Assembly (NCBI RefSeq): GCF_900215485.1
Contig: NZ_OCMZ01000001.1
Location: forward strand, 620,001 to 684,000
Length of the DNA stretch: 64,000 nt
Source of the DNA: Nitrosovibrio sp. Nv4
Lineage (GTDB): Bacteria; Pseudomonadota; Gammaproteobacteria; Burkholderiales; Nitrosomonadaceae
Direction of reading: 5' to 3'
Shown here: piece after piece, positions 38,514-48,700 of the stretch
How positions within the stretch are numbered: position 1 is the stretch's first letter
Layout of the letters: each line of letters begins with the position of its first letter
The notes under the pieces: model-generated
Seen by the model: only the letters and a program-made list of their open reading frames with translations
Database searches by the model: none
What the model was told of the DNA's origin: nothing
Made by a program: the position numbers and the translations under genes

Positions 38514-39506
38514 ATGAATACCATGAAACGGACGCTTTTAATTGTCGGCAGCGGCGACGTCGCCTTGCGCGCCGCGCCCCTGCTTCAGCCGCATTATCGG
38601 TTGCTGGGCCTGTACCGGACGCCGGACAAAAGAGCTTCGTTGCGTTTGCACGGAATTACGCCAGTGTTTGGAGATCTCGACGCGCCCCGCACTCTTGACA
38701 AACTGGGTGGGAGAGCTCATGCAGTTCTGCATCTTGCTCCACCACCTGCTCGCGGTCAGCGAGATACCCGTACTGCGAATCTCCTGGCAGCACTGACAAA
38801 ACGGCCAAAGATGAAGGGGGCAATATTACCACAACGGCTTATTTACATCAGCACCAGTGGCGTATACGGTGACTGCAAAGGTGCGCTGATAGATGAAACC
38901 CGTTCGATCAATCCCCAAACAGGACGCGCATGGCGCCGTGCCGATGCAGAGAGACAGGTCCGCAACTGGGGACTGCGCAATGGCGTGAATGTGTCAATCC
39001 TTCGTGTGCCAGGAATTTACGCGGACGATCGCCTACCGCTCGCCCGTTTGCGCGAGGGCGTTCCCGCGCTATTGCCGGAAGAAGACAGCTACACAAACCA
39101 CATACACGCTGAGGATCTCGCGCATATCCTCTTTGCCGCGCTGCGCCATGCAAAGCCGGGGAGGATCTATCATGCCAGTGACGATTCAGACTTGAAAATG
39201 GGCGAGTACTTCGATCTGGTGGCAGACAGGATGGCTCTGCCACGACCGCCACGCATCGCCCGAGCCCAGGCGGAGGGGCGCATATCTTCAGGCATGTTAT
39301 CGTTCATGCGGGAATCGCGGCGGTTGATCAACACACGCATCAAGCATGAGTTGCACGTGAATCTTCGCTATCCCACTGTGGCCGAGTGTTTTGCAAGGTG
39401 CGCCGTAGTGAATGCCTGGGAAAATAGTAAAATTCGATCTGCTTCAAGGAATGCCGATAGCAATTGCGATGGAACCGATACTCATCTTTACCAATCTGCC
39501 CGATAG
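38514..39506 (+). CDS. SDR-family NAD(P)-dependent epimerase-like protein (YeeZ-like)
   Basis: A 330-residue extended-SDR protein. The N-terminal Rossmann motif is LLIVGSGDVALRAA, the catalytic Ser and Tyr region reads YISTSGVYGDCKG, ILRVPGIYADDRLPL is the typical NAD-SDR Pro-Gly-Ile-Tyr block, and NHIHAEDLAHILFAAL is conserved in the family. The Lys of the YxxxK motif is absent after the Tyr, as in YeeZ-like members. Reaction unknown. The start is ATG 38514; an ATG at 38523 is possible. The 3' end overlaps cutA by 38 bases. Confidence 0.78.
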   Translation: MNTMKRTLLIVGSGDVALRAAPLLQPHYRLLGLYRTPDKRASLRLHGITPVFGDLDAPRTLDKLGGRAHAVLHLAPPPARGQRDTRTANLLAALTKRPKMKGAILPQRLIYISTSGVYGDCKGALIDETRSINPQTGRAWRRADAERQVRNWGLRNGVNVSILRVPGIYADDRLPLARLREGVPALLPEEDSYTNHIHAEDLAHILFAALRHAKPGRIYHASDDSDLKMGEYFDLVADRMALPRPPRIARAQAEGRISSGMLSFMRESRRLINTRIKHELHVNLRYPTVAECFARCAVVNAWENSKIRSASRNADSNCDGTDTHLYQSAR

Positions 39507-39798
39507 AGCAGCGGCTATATTGCTTGCTGAAAAACTGGTCGACGAGCGATTGGCCGCCTGCGTCAATGTACTGGCCGAATGCACTTCTGTTTATCATTGG
39601 CAGGGGAAAACCGAGAGTACCAGAGAGGTTCCGGTACTGATCAAAACGCTTGCGCGGCATTACGTCCGGCTGGAGCAATTGATAACGTCCCTGCACCCAT
39701 ACGAACTACCCGAAATCATTGCTGTCCCAATAAGCAGCGGATTGCCCGCCTATTTGAAGTGGATTGCGGACGAAACGTTAACTCCAGCCAACAATTGA
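39469..39798 (+). CDS. cutA: divalent-cation tolerance protein CutA
   Basis: A 109-residue trimeric CutA1-family protein, linked to copper tolerance and to DsbD biogenesis by gene neighbourhood. Family segments are FTNLPDRAAAILLAEKLVDERLAACVNVL, VYHWQGKTESTREVPVLIKT and LHPYELPEIIAVPI. The start chosen is ATG 39469; in-frame ATGs at 39451 and 39412 are possible. It lies just before dsbD (17 bp), the order known in E. coli (cutA-dsbD). Confidence 0.93.
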   Translation: MEPILIFTNLPDRAAAILLAEKLVDERLAACVNVLAECTSVYHWQGKTESTREVPVLIKTLARHYVRLEQLITSLHPYELPEIIAVPISSGLPAYLKWIADETLTPANN

Positions 39799-39814
39799 AA
39801 AAAACCGGTTTTCC

Positions 39815-41770
39815 ATGCATTTGAGTCGATATTTCCTGCTATTGATCTGCTTTTGCAGCGTAAATCTCTTCGCCCAGGAGAGGCAGGCTTCCGGCTTTCT
39901 TTCCGGGTTAAAACAGCTTGGCGCAAGCCTGGAGCAAAACGAACAGGAATTGCTTCCCCCGGATCAGGCTTTCAAATTGACTGTCAAGGTCCGGGACGAG
40001 AATACGCTGGTAGCGCAGTTCGAACCAGCAAAAAACTATTATCTTTATAAAGACAAGGTTGCGTTCAAGCCGCAAAACACCCAGACCTCGATCGAGAGAA
40101 TCTCTCTACCTCAGGGGAAAGTCAAGAGCGATCTTACTTTTGGGGAAGTGGAGGTTTTTTATCAGCCGTTCGAAGCGCTGATCTCCTTGAAGCGCGATCC
40201 CTCTTCAACAGAAAAGTTGACGCTTGTTGCGACTTATCAGGGATGCAACGAGCCAATAGGCGTTTGTTATGCGCCTATCAACAAAGTCGTTGAACTGACC
40301 CTTCCCGTGGCGAAAGCCGCGGCCGGCGCGGTCGCCAATGCCGTAAGTGGGGATGCAGCCGCGGCGTCGACTTCGTCAGCAGCGAAGCCGGATCCAGCCG
40401 CAGAACTGTTCCAGTCCCCGTCGCCGGGTGGGTCGCCTGCCATCGAGACGGAATCCAGCAAAATAGAGCAAATGTTCGAGACCGGCAATTTCTGGCTGAT
40501 TCTGACCGGTTTCTTCGGGATCGGCCTGCTTCTCGCATTTACTCCTTGTGTATTTCCGATGTTTCCCATTTTATCGGGCATCATTGCCAGACGGGGAGAG
40601 CACATTACAAAGACACACGGTTTTATCCTGTCGTTAGCCTATGTTATGGGAATGGCGCTTACTTACGCCGCCGCTGGCGTAGCAGCGGGGCTTTCCGGCG
40701 CGATGCTGTCCGCAACTTTGCAAAACGCCTGGGTTCTCGGGGCGTTTGCGCTGGTCTTTATAACGCTGGCATTTTCCATGTTTGGCTTCTACGAATTGCA
40801 ATTGCCCACCTTTCTTCAGAGCAAACTCTCCGAGGAGGCAGGTCATTTGAAAGGAGGGCATCTGACGGGTGTATTTGGCATGGGAGCATTGTCCGCACTG
40901 ATTGTCGGACCTTGCGTGGCTGCCCCGCTGGCCGGCGCATTGCTTTACATCAGTCAGACGCGAGACGTGGTTCTGGGCGGCTCGGCGCTGTTTGCCATGG
41001 CCTTGGGCATGGGCGTGCCACTCCTGTTATTGGGCGCATCCGCAGGGGCGCTGTTGCCAAAAGCGGGTCCATGGATGGAGGCGGTCAAACAGTCTTTTGG
41101 TGTTTTGTTGCTGGCAGTCGCAATATGGCTGATATCCCCGGTGATTCCGGCGGTGGTGCACATGCTGCTCTGGGCTGCGCTATTGATCGTCTCAGCCATT
41201 TATTTACATGCCGTCGACCCGTTGCGTCCGGGTGCTTCAGGCTTTCAGAAATTCCTGAAGGGTCTGGGCATGATCGCGCTGCTGACGGGGATTGCCCTGC
41301 TGATCGGCGTTTTTTCCGGCAGCCGCGATATCCTGCAGCCACTTTCGAAGATAAACGTCGCCGCAGTTGATGCGGCTGCAATGGAAAAAAATGGGACCGA
41401 GCAAGCGGGGCATTTACCATTTCAGAGAGTGAAGTCGGTAGCGGAACTTGAACAGCATATTCTCAAGTCGAGAAATAAATACGTGATGGTGGACTTCTAC
41501 GCCGACTGGTGCATTTCCTGCAAGGAAATGGAGCGCTTCACGTTTACCGATCCGAAAGTGCAGTCGCGGCTGAAAGACGTGGTACTGTTGCAGGTAGATG
41601 TTACCGCCGGAACCCCTGATGATGCCGCATTGCTCAAGCGTTTCAAGCTTTTCGGCCCCCCCGGCATACTGTTCCTGGATCGCGAGGGGCGTGAGATCAA
41701 GGGAGTCAGGCTCATTGGGTACCAGGACACGGATAGCTTTCTGAAAATACTCAATGCCGTGTTGATCTAA
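39815..41770 (+). CDS. dsbD: thiol:disulfide interchange protein DsbD
   Basis: A 651-residue inner-membrane reductant transporter that keeps periplasmic DsbC and cytochrome-maturation proteins reduced. The signal peptide ends near NLFA. The N-terminal alpha domain has its Cys pair in YQGCNEPIGVCYAP. The eight-helix membrane domain has the two redox Cys in FTPCVFPMFPILSG and VGPCVAAPLAG. The C-terminal thioredoxin domain has FYADWCISCKEME with Cys566 and Cys569. All three redox pairs are intact. An Ala-rich, low-complexity stretch at about residues 165-205 joins the first two domains. Confidence 0.96.
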   Translation: MHLSRYFLLLICFCSVNLFAQERQASGFLSGLKQLGASLEQNEQELLPPDQAFKLTVKVRDENTLVAQFEPAKNYYLYKDKVAFKPQNTQTSIERISLPQGKVKSDLTFGEVEVFYQPFEALISLKRDPSSTEKLTLVATYQGCNEPIGVCYAPINKVVELTLPVAKAAAGAVANAVSGDAAAASTSSAAKPDPAAELFQSPSPGGSPAIETESSKIEQMFETGNFWLILTGFFGIGLLLAFTPCVFPMFPILSGIIARRGEHITKTHGFILSLAYVMGMALTYAAAGVAAGLSGAMLSATLQNAWVLGAFALVFITLAFSMFGFYELQLPTFLQSKLSEEAGHLKGGHLTGVFGMGALSALIVGPCVAAPLAGALLYISQTRDVVLGGSALFAMALGMGVPLLLLGASAGALLPKAGPWMEAVKQSFGVLLLAVAIWLISPVIPAVVHMLLWAALLIVSAIYLHAVDPLRPGASGFQKFLKGLGMIALLTGIALLIGVFSGSRDILQPLSKINVAAVDAAAMEKNGTEQAGHLPFQRVKSVAELEQHILKSRNKYVMVDFYADWCISCKEMERFTFTDPKVQSRLKDVVLLQVDVTAGTPDDAALLKRFKLFGPPGILFLDREGREIKGVRLIGYQDTDSFLKILNAVLI

Positions 41771-41888
41771 GCGCCCCGTTCAATCCACTGTATACATTGA
41801 TACGCCTTTTGCGCGAGTGAGTGTATTCGCCTGGTGTGGATCCGGCCACGGGATTTATGAAGTTATCTTCCTCGGGGTTAATGACTAA

Positions 41889-42440
41889 ATGACGAAATTG
41901 CAACAGACGTTGTTGTATGCAGGCATCGCAGTGCTTGCAGTGACTGCCGGTTTTTTGTTGCGCGGCCACCTGATGAACGGTAATGCCGAGCCTGGTGCTG
42001 ACGCAGCGGTGCCAACCAAAGGGGCCGAGGCGATATTTGCCGCGAGCTTGCCCGATCTTCAGGGCACGAATCAGGCCATCTCGCAATGGCGCGGCAAAGT
42101 CATGGTCATTAATTTCTGGGCGACCTGGTGCGAACCCTGCCGCAAGGAAATTCCGGAGTTCATCGAACTGCAGGAGAAATTCAGGGATAGTGGACTGATT
42201 TTTATCGGTATTGCAGTGGATCAGAAAGAAAAAGCCATCGCTTTCAGCAAGGAGATAGGGATCAATTATCCGGTGCTGGTAGGCGATATGAAAGCCATGG
42301 AATTGGCCGACGCAGCGGGAAATCGCCAGGGGGCGCTCCCTTTCACGGTTGTTATTGACCGGAGCGGGAAAATCATTGGAACCAAATTGGGCCGCCTCAG
42401 CCAGGATAAACTTGAATCCATGGTCAAGCCCTTACTGTAG
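41889..42440 (+). CDS. TlpA/ResA-type periplasmic thioredoxin
   Basis: A 183-residue membrane-anchored thioredoxin. An N-terminal uncleaved helix (about 7-27) is followed by an AhpC-TSA/redoxin fold with the active site FWATWCEPCRKEIPEF (Cys81 and Cys84) and the cis-Pro region GALPFTVVID. It lies 118 bp after dsbD, which is the obvious electron donor; likely a reductase for cytochrome c maturation, consistent with the cytochromes elsewhere in this window. Confidence 0.92.
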   Translation: MTKLQQTLLYAGIAVLAVTAGFLLRGHLMNGNAEPGADAAVPTKGAEAIFAASLPDLQGTNQAISQWRGKVMVINFWATWCEPCRKEIPEFIELQEKFRDSGLIFIGIAVDQKEKAIAFSKEIGINYPVLVGDMKAMELADAAGNRQGALPFTVVIDRSGKIIGTKLGRLSQDKLESMVKPLL

Positions 42441-42655
42441 ACGCGGCCTTGTTTTCAAGCGTTAAAATATCCCAGCCGGATTGGTTTGTAGGTGGGGCTT
42501 CATTACTTCGATGTTTCTGGATACTCAGGAGAGAAATTGGTTTGGAAGCGCATCTTTGACAAACGGTAGCACGTTCAAACCGATGTCATATTCTGCCATT
42601 GATCGCCACGAAGAAAGGAAGAACAAGCTCCCTGATCTCCGTGGCAGCATGTCAT

Positions 42656-43381
42656 TTAAAAGTTCAAGAAAAGATTAGCGGATAATATATGATCCATCAG
42701 GTTAGCTCCCCGCCTGATAACATAATGGTTCATATAGCCGACTTCGGTTGTGATATTTTTATTGATGGCATAGCCGATTCCGGTAAAGAACCGATTGTTA
42801 TCCATACCTCTTCTAGAAACCCAATCGTTAGTGTTGAGGGCGACGAAAACCTCATCTTGAATTATGTAGCTGAAGCCTGGCGCAAAAGTCAGCGGTACCG
42901 CGAGTTTAAGCAGCTGCCGGTAACGCACGCCGACATCATCCCCGAGACGGGGAGCCATGCGTTGTTCCAGACGGCTGCGAGCGGTGACTTTCCCGAACGA
43001 AAATTTATCGCTCCATAATAATTGCTGCCACACTCGCTGCTCGTCAAACGGAACGCTGACAAATGGTGTCGAGGTTGGGGCCCAGGCGTATCCCGCCCAG
43101 ATACTGGTAGTGTCGTTAATCTTGTAACCCAGGCCGGGTCGTATCAGGGCTTGAGAAAACTTGCTTGAATTGTCGCCAAAACGCCCTTGTCCTTCCGCCC
43201 ACCACAGTACTTTCTTCAAGGTTGGGTTATCTGGATTGACGAATCCGAAATTACCGGTAGCCGTGATGTTACCCCAGGTTTGGAAATCCGATAAATCGTC
43301 CGCAAACTCTTGAGCAGCTACTGGACTGGAAAGAAGTATCAGACCCGATAGCGCTAACGCCGTAAAAATGTTTTGTCGCAC
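42656..43381 (-). CDS. DUF2490 outer-membrane beta-barrel-like protein
   Basis: A 241-residue exported protein. A signal peptide (1-23, ending PVAAQ) precedes a beta-rich domain with aromatic-ended alternating strands (QTWGNITATGNFGF, SKFSQALIRPGLGYK, TSIWAGYAWAPTS, YIIQDEVFVALNTND, GYMNHYV) and ends in LSANLFLNF, a terminal-Phe barrel signal. These fit DUF2490. The start is GTG 43381, five bases behind GGAG; the frame is open for 75 more codons upstream, but that part does not look coding. Probably an outer-membrane channel or structural protein. Confidence 0.8.
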   Translation of the reverse strand: MRQNIFTALALSGLILLSSPVAAQEFADDLSDFQTWGNITATGNFGFVNPDNPTLKKVLWWAEGQGRFGDNSSKFSQALIRPGLGYKINDTTSIWAGYAWAPTSTPFVSVPFDEQRVWQQLLWSDKFSFGKVTARSRLEQRMAPRLGDDVGVRYRQLLKLAVPLTFAPGFSYIIQDEVFVALNTNDWVSRRGMDNNRFFTGIGYAINKNITTEVGYMNHYVIRRGANLMDHILSANLFLNF

Positions 43382-43851
43382 GTGCTCTCCTTCATTTGAT
43401 ATGGAAAATAATTTCAAAGAACGGGAAACGAGTCGCTGAAAACTGCGCCCTCGCAGAATGATGACGATGCGTTGCACGGCCGTAAAGCAGGCTGACGCGT
43501 TAGGATTGATGCAGATGCGCTCGATATCTCGCGCCCTTAAACCATCTGTCCGAAATAGCAATCTGTTACTTAAAAGTGAATTTTGCGTGAAATTATCACA
43601 ACACACGTCAAGAAAGCATCATGTAGATGTGAGAAAATTGTGAAGCACGTATTTTAAGTGGGGACATGAGTGTAAATTTGCGCATAATTCATAAAAAACC
43701 ATACCTGACATGATCAAAATCATGGATTCAGAGCAGAAGTTTTGCTATCTGAACAACAGGGGGACGGTTCTATAACAGTGGCCGCGTTCGCGAAATTTTT
43801 TCATTCCGCCCCAACGGGCTCGGGGAACGCCGGAGATTGAATCGTTTTTTG
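43382..43851. other. non-coding interval upstream of the DUF2490 gene
   Basis: AT-rich and stop-rich; holds the promoter of the DUF2490 gene and the 3' region of the TauE/SafE gene. A motif GGGGACGGTTCTAT near 43759 followed by CGCG-TT-CGCG and a T run resembles short palindromic relics often left near small transposases, but only one copy occurs here. No gene supported. Confidence 0.35.
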
Positions 43852-44829
43852 CTAGACAGCAAGGGCTCGGTATAGATTGTATGAGCTGATAATGATAATC
43901 AACGTCCCCACCAGTATAAGCAGCGTGCGCGCGTGGAGCTTCTTGCATAGCACTGCCGCGAACGGTGCCGCGAACAATCCGCCAAATACCAGTCCCACGA
44001 TGATGGACCATGTATTTGTTTCCATCAGCAATGTAAAAACGGTGGCGCCTGTCAGCGTCAGAAAGAACTCGGCGAAATTTACCGAGCCGATGGTGGTACG
44101 GGGATCATTTCCCGAGCTCATCAATGTTGATGTCACCACCGGACCCCAGCCGCCGCCGCCCGCTGCGTCGACAAAACCACCAAATAGCGCCAGTTTCCCG
44201 ACGTGCCTGGGAGCATCGTCGCGCAAGCGTAGCGGGCGAAACGCCTTGCTGAGGATGTAAATACCCAGCAGCAGCAAATACGTGGAGATATATGGCTTGA
44301 ACATAGCGCCATCGACCTGGGTCACCAGTACTGCACCCAATATGCCGCCCAGAATTCCCGGCACCAGCAAACGTATAAACAACGCCTTATTTACGTTACC
44401 GAATTTTACGTGCGAAATTCCTGAAACGCCGGTGGTGAAAATCTCGGCGATATGAACGCTGGCGCTCGCCGCACCGGGAGTGGCGCCCGTCGCCAGCAGG
44501 AACGTCGTTGCCGTCACGCCATAAGCCATGCCCAACGCGCCGTCCACCACTTGTGCAAAAAACCCGACCAGTACCGCGCTCCAGAACATCGTGCCGCTGA
44601 GTGTCTCGCCAATAATTTGCCAACCGCCGAACCAGTTATTGGAAATAAAAAAACGCCCAGTCAAAAAGAGGACCAACCCGATCATAACCACAACAACGAA
44701 CCACACCGCAGCCTGAAGGAGAGGGTGGGCGCCAGGATGGGAGACGGGTTCCTCAACAGGAGGAAGCCCCAACTGCTGGTGTTCCACGTTTATCGGATTA
44801 CCGGTCAGATCCAGATTGCGAATCTTCAT
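43852..44829 (-). CDS. TauE/SafE (TSUP) family permease
   Basis: A 325-residue inner-membrane protein of the sulfite/anion exporter family. About eight hydrophobic segments are visible, including two near the N-terminus (about 40-60 and 80-100). Family motifs are AQVVDGALGMAYGVTATTFLLATG and the mirrored GGFVDAAGGGGWGPVVTSTLMSSG, each with the conserved Gly-rich D-x-x-x-G core. Family members export sulfite, sulfoacetate or related anions; the substrate here is unknown. It is monocistronic by position. Confidence 0.88.
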   Translation of the reverse strand: MKIRNLDLTGNPINVEHQQLGLPPVEEPVSHPGAHPLLQAAVWFVVVVMIGLVLFLTGRFFISNNWFGGWQIIGETLSGTMFWSAVLVGFFAQVVDGALGMAYGVTATTFLLATGATPGAASASVHIAEIFTTGVSGISHVKFGNVNKALFIRLLVPGILGGILGAVLVTQVDGAMFKPYISTYLLLLGIYILSKAFRPLRLRDDAPRHVGKLALFGGFVDAAGGGGWGPVVTSTLMSSGNDPRTTIGSVNFAEFFLTLTGATVFTLLMETNTWSIIVGLVFGGLFAAPFAAVLCKKLHARTLLILVGTLIIIISSYNLYRALAV

Positions 44830-45233
44830 AAGCTTTGTTTCCTGCCTCTTCCATATGTCGCAACACTATACCGATACGAGCAGCTATGAAGAAATAACCT
44901 AATAGAATATGTTTATTCTTTTGTTTTCCCGGCCTTGAGGAGGAGAGAGATCAAAAAGCGCGGCATTTTCCGCGCAGGACAAGCGCCAATAGCAAACCAG
45001 TGGATGACTGGGCCCTATCTAATTGCGTCTGGCGATAGCTTAAGCCGGGCCTCGACCTCCGGATTGCGGGAAAACTGGGCGCACCGCGTTGCACTCTCTG
45101 GCATCATCGACTAGGCTGAAGTTAGTATCGCGCGTCTCTGATCATTCCATTTTGCAATTGTTTGCCGGTCTGGCGATCCGCAAGGGACGGCTCAGGGTTC
45201 CCATGTATTCATAAATAGATTTTGTACTCTACG
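44830..45233. other. non-coding interval with orphan minus-strand terminator
   Basis: No convincing gene in about 400 bp. It must carry the promoters of the minus-strand permease and the plus-strand DUF2784 gene. A terminator-like hairpin for the minus strand sits at 44958-44975. Upstream of it on that strand there is only a 30-codon ORF (start 45107, stop 45015) whose product I do not recognise. Confidence 0.4.
44953..44975 (-). terminator. Rho-independent terminator-like hairpin, minus strand
   Basis: On the minus strand GCGCGG (44975-44970), loop AAAATG, CCGCGC (44963-44958) and then TTTTT form a compact stem and U-tract. No annotated gene lies upstream on this strand for several kilobases, which makes it an orphan and suggests a short unannotated transcript. 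Confidence 0.45.
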
Positions 45234-45623
45234 ATGAACCTTGGCGGCCTGCTGGCTGATATTGTACTTATCATTCATTTCATGTTCGTGTTATTTGTCG
45301 TCGGCAGTTTGCCGCTGATCTGGGTCGGTGCAAGGATGAGATCACGTTTAGTGCGCAACCGCCGGTTTCGGTTTGCGCATCTTGCCGCTATCCTGTACGT
45401 TGCCGCCGAGTCGCTCATTGGCATGATATGTCCGCTCACATGGCTGGAAGACACTTTACGCAACAGGCCGACCGGCGCTGGTTTCATTGAACGCTGGTTG
45501 CATCGCATCCTCTTCTATGAGATTCCGGAATGGGTATTTCCAATAGTTTATGTATTGTTTGCGCTTCTGGTCATCATTACTTTCAGGCTGGTTCCGCCGC
45601 GCCCTCGTAAGCCTCATCCATGA
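45234..45623 (+). CDS. DUF2784 membrane protein
   Basis: A 129-residue protein with three or four membrane helices (about 5-32, 45-65, 90-122). DUF2784 marks are LIIHFMFVLFVVGSLPLIW, HLAAILYVAAESLIGMICPLTWLED and GFIERWLHRILFYEIPEWVF. Function unknown. The start ATG 45234 is preferred over an in-frame TTG four codons upstream because the family starts close to this point. It precedes the DUF748 gene by 133 bp. Confidence 0.88.
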   Translation: MNLGGLLADIVLIIHFMFVLFVVGSLPLIWVGARMRSRLVRNRRFRFAHLAAILYVAAESLIGMICPLTWLEDTLRNRPTGAGFIERWLHRILFYEIPEWVFPIVYVLFALLVIITFRLVPPRPRKPHP

Positions 45624-45756
45624 ATCACATTTGATTTCTGCGGGGATAATTGACCCATCTTTCGGCTAAGCGTAAAGTTGGGCTCGAAAAGGTTGAGGTT
45701 TCTGCTCTCAAGCTTTTTTGTCGCTGCTAGAACCACCTCCAGGAAATCGTACGAAC

Positions 45757-48700
45757 ATGTCTGCGAGAACACTCCTTCATCGTTTCGCCCGCCACAGACG
45801 TTTAGGTATCGGCCTCGGCATTTTTGTTGCTGTCATTGTCCTGTTCGGACTGCTGGGTTATTTCTGGCTGCCGGGCTACGCCAAAAACAAGCTCGAGAAT
45901 GCCCTGTCAGAAGCCCTGCAGCGGCCGGTGACAGTGCAATCAATCGATATTCAACCCTATACGCTGGAGCTGACGGTGCGTGGTTTCCGCATCGGCGAAA
46001 AGGAATCGGGTATTGACGCCGGGAAGGCTCTTTTTTCGCTCGACGAGTTGTATACCAATCTCAGCATTGCTTCTGTTGCACGCCGTGCACCGGTGATCAG
46101 TTCCGTATCGCTAAAGGCACCCGCGCTGCGTTTGGTTCGGGAAGCCGAAAACCGTTTCAATATTACAGACCTGATCGAAAATTTGATGAAACGGCCCGAC
46201 GAGGCCGATAAAGGCGATGAAGCAATGTTCTCCGTGAGCAACATTGTTATTGAAGATGGACAGTTCGAATTTGTCGATCGACTCAAAGAGAGTCGCCAGA
46301 AAATCTCCGAGATCCGCGTCGGCGTACCGTTTATTGCCAACTTTGAAAGTGATGAGGAAACCTGGGTCGAGCCGCATTTCAGCGCCAAAGTCAATGGGGC
46401 GCCGCTCACCCTGAACGGTAAACTGCGACCTTTCACTGAAAATCGCGAAGCAACGCTTGAGCTCAAGCTCAATGACGTCGATTTGACCAATATAGATGAA
46501 TATTCACCGATCCCGACAGGCATCAGTCTGCTTTCAGGCTATTTTGACAGCGATTTATTGGTGACTTTTACCCAGGTTGCCGGGGAATCCCCAAGTATGG
46601 TTTTGACAGGCCGGGCGGCGCTGCGGGGAGTGGAAATCGAGAATCAGGCAGCGGAGATGCCTTATCGCGCAAAGCTCGACCAGCTCGATGTCAAGTTGAC
46701 TGAAATCAATCTCAACGGGTCGAAACCATCGCATGCCGCACTGGCCTTGACCGAAGCCGCAGTGGTTCGAAAAGGTGAGTCGGATCCGGTGCTGAGGCTG
46801 CCGACGTTAAGTGTGGATGAGGTCGTGATCGATTCCAAACGGCAGAGTGTGGCCATAGGCGCAGTGGTGCTGGATCGGTTCAAAGCCGCCGCGCGCCGCG
46901 AGGCCGATGGCCGCCTCGACCTGGTAAAACTTGTTGCGCAGGCGCCGGGGACTGAATCGGTGCCGGAGTCCCCTGCTAAAGCGGAGACGGGGAAGCCATG
47001 GGCGGCACAGCTTGGCAGCTTGAAGTTAACCGCCGCGGCCTTGCGCTTTGAAGACGATACACTGATAAACGTAGCGCCAATGGTTGTCGATCCACTGGAT
47101 TTGACCATTAACGACATCGACTTCAGTGGCGCAGCGCCACTGAAACTGGTGCTGAAAGCAGCAATAAATCAACATGGAAGCGTTGAAACAAATGGTTCTC
47201 TGGCTTGGGCGCCATTAGCGGCTGATTTCGCGGTAAATGCCAACGATGTTGACCTGGTCGCGCTTCAGGGTTGGGCGGGTGACCGGTTGAATGTACTGCT
47301 CACGCAAGGCGCCGCATCCTTCCATGGCAACATCAACGCAGATGGGTCGCCATTAAAAGTGGCGGTAAACGGCAAGGGCCGTTTTACCAATTTCAACGTT
47401 CTAGACAAGGTCAGCACGACGGATCTCATGCGTTGGCGAAGTCTTGACATTAACGACATCAAGTTTGTTAATGAACCATTGCGCGTAGATATAGCGTCTA
47501 TCGCGATTGCCGATTTCTTTGCCCGTGTCGTACTCTCTCCGGAAGGAGAACTTAATCTTAAGCATATCGTTCGACAGGACGATAGCGGACGGACGCCAGC
47601 GCAAGCAGTTCCGGCCGAGCCGCGTCCTGTGGAGCAGCAAGCTGCTTCCGCCAAGGCTACGCAGACTACCGCGACAGATGCGTCGCAGCCGCCAGCTCGC
47701 AAGCGCATTCCCGTTCATATCGGACGCATTGTGATGCAGGGAGGAAACGTCAATTTCAACGACCAATTCATCAAACCCAACTATCGGGCAAGATTGACGG
47801 GTCTTGCCGGCCGGGTTGGTCCTCTGGATCCCCGGAAGTCTGGAGAAATCGATATACGTGGCGCCGTGGATAAAACGGCTCCACTAAAAATCGTGGGCAA
47901 AGTCGATGCATTGGGGAGCGAGCTCTTCCTCGACGTCACGGCCTCGGCAAAGGGCATCGATATGCCCACTTTCAGCCCTTATTCCGGCAAATATGTTGGC
48001 TACGCAATTGAAAAAGGCAAGTTATCGGTCGATATCCATTATCACGTCGAAAAAGGGGAATTGACGGCGGAAAACAACATTTTCCTTGATCAACTGACTT
48101 TCGGCGAAAAAATTGAAAGCCCGGATGCGCTGTCTATTCCGGTAAATCTCGCGCTGGCAGTGCTAAAAAACAGACAGGGAGAAATTGATGTTCATCTGCC
48201 AATAAGCGGCTCCCTCAGTGACCCGCAGTTCAGCCTGGGTGGAGTAATAGTCAATGCCATCATCAATCTGCTTACAAAAGCTGTGACCGCGCCTTTCGCG
48301 ATGCTGGGCTCACTTTTTGGAGGTGAAGAGTTATCCGAAATAACCTTTTTACCGGGTCAGGCACAGCTTACGTCCGAAGCCGAGAAACGCCTTGAGACGT
48401 TGTCGAAGGCATTGGCAGACCGGCCCGCCCTCAAACTCGAGATCACGGGCCGGGCGGATCCCTCAAATGATCCTGAAGCTCTGAAACATACGATTCTTGA
48501 ACGTCGAGTTAAAGCAAAAAAGCTGTCGGAGAAGGTAAAAAAGGGAGAGGCGGCAGGTTCTCTGGATGAGGTCGAGCTGGAACCCGAGGAGTATGCCAAG
48601 TATCTGACTCTAGCCTACAAAGAAGAAAAATTCGAGAAGCCAAAGAATGTGATTGGGCTTACAAAAAGCCTGCCGGTACCCGAAATGGAGCAATTAATGC

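Noticed and set aside
43870-43905. Fur-box-like GATAATGATAATC
   Set aside because: It lies inside the 3' coding end of the TauE/SafE gene and reflects Ile/Ser codons, not a promoter site.
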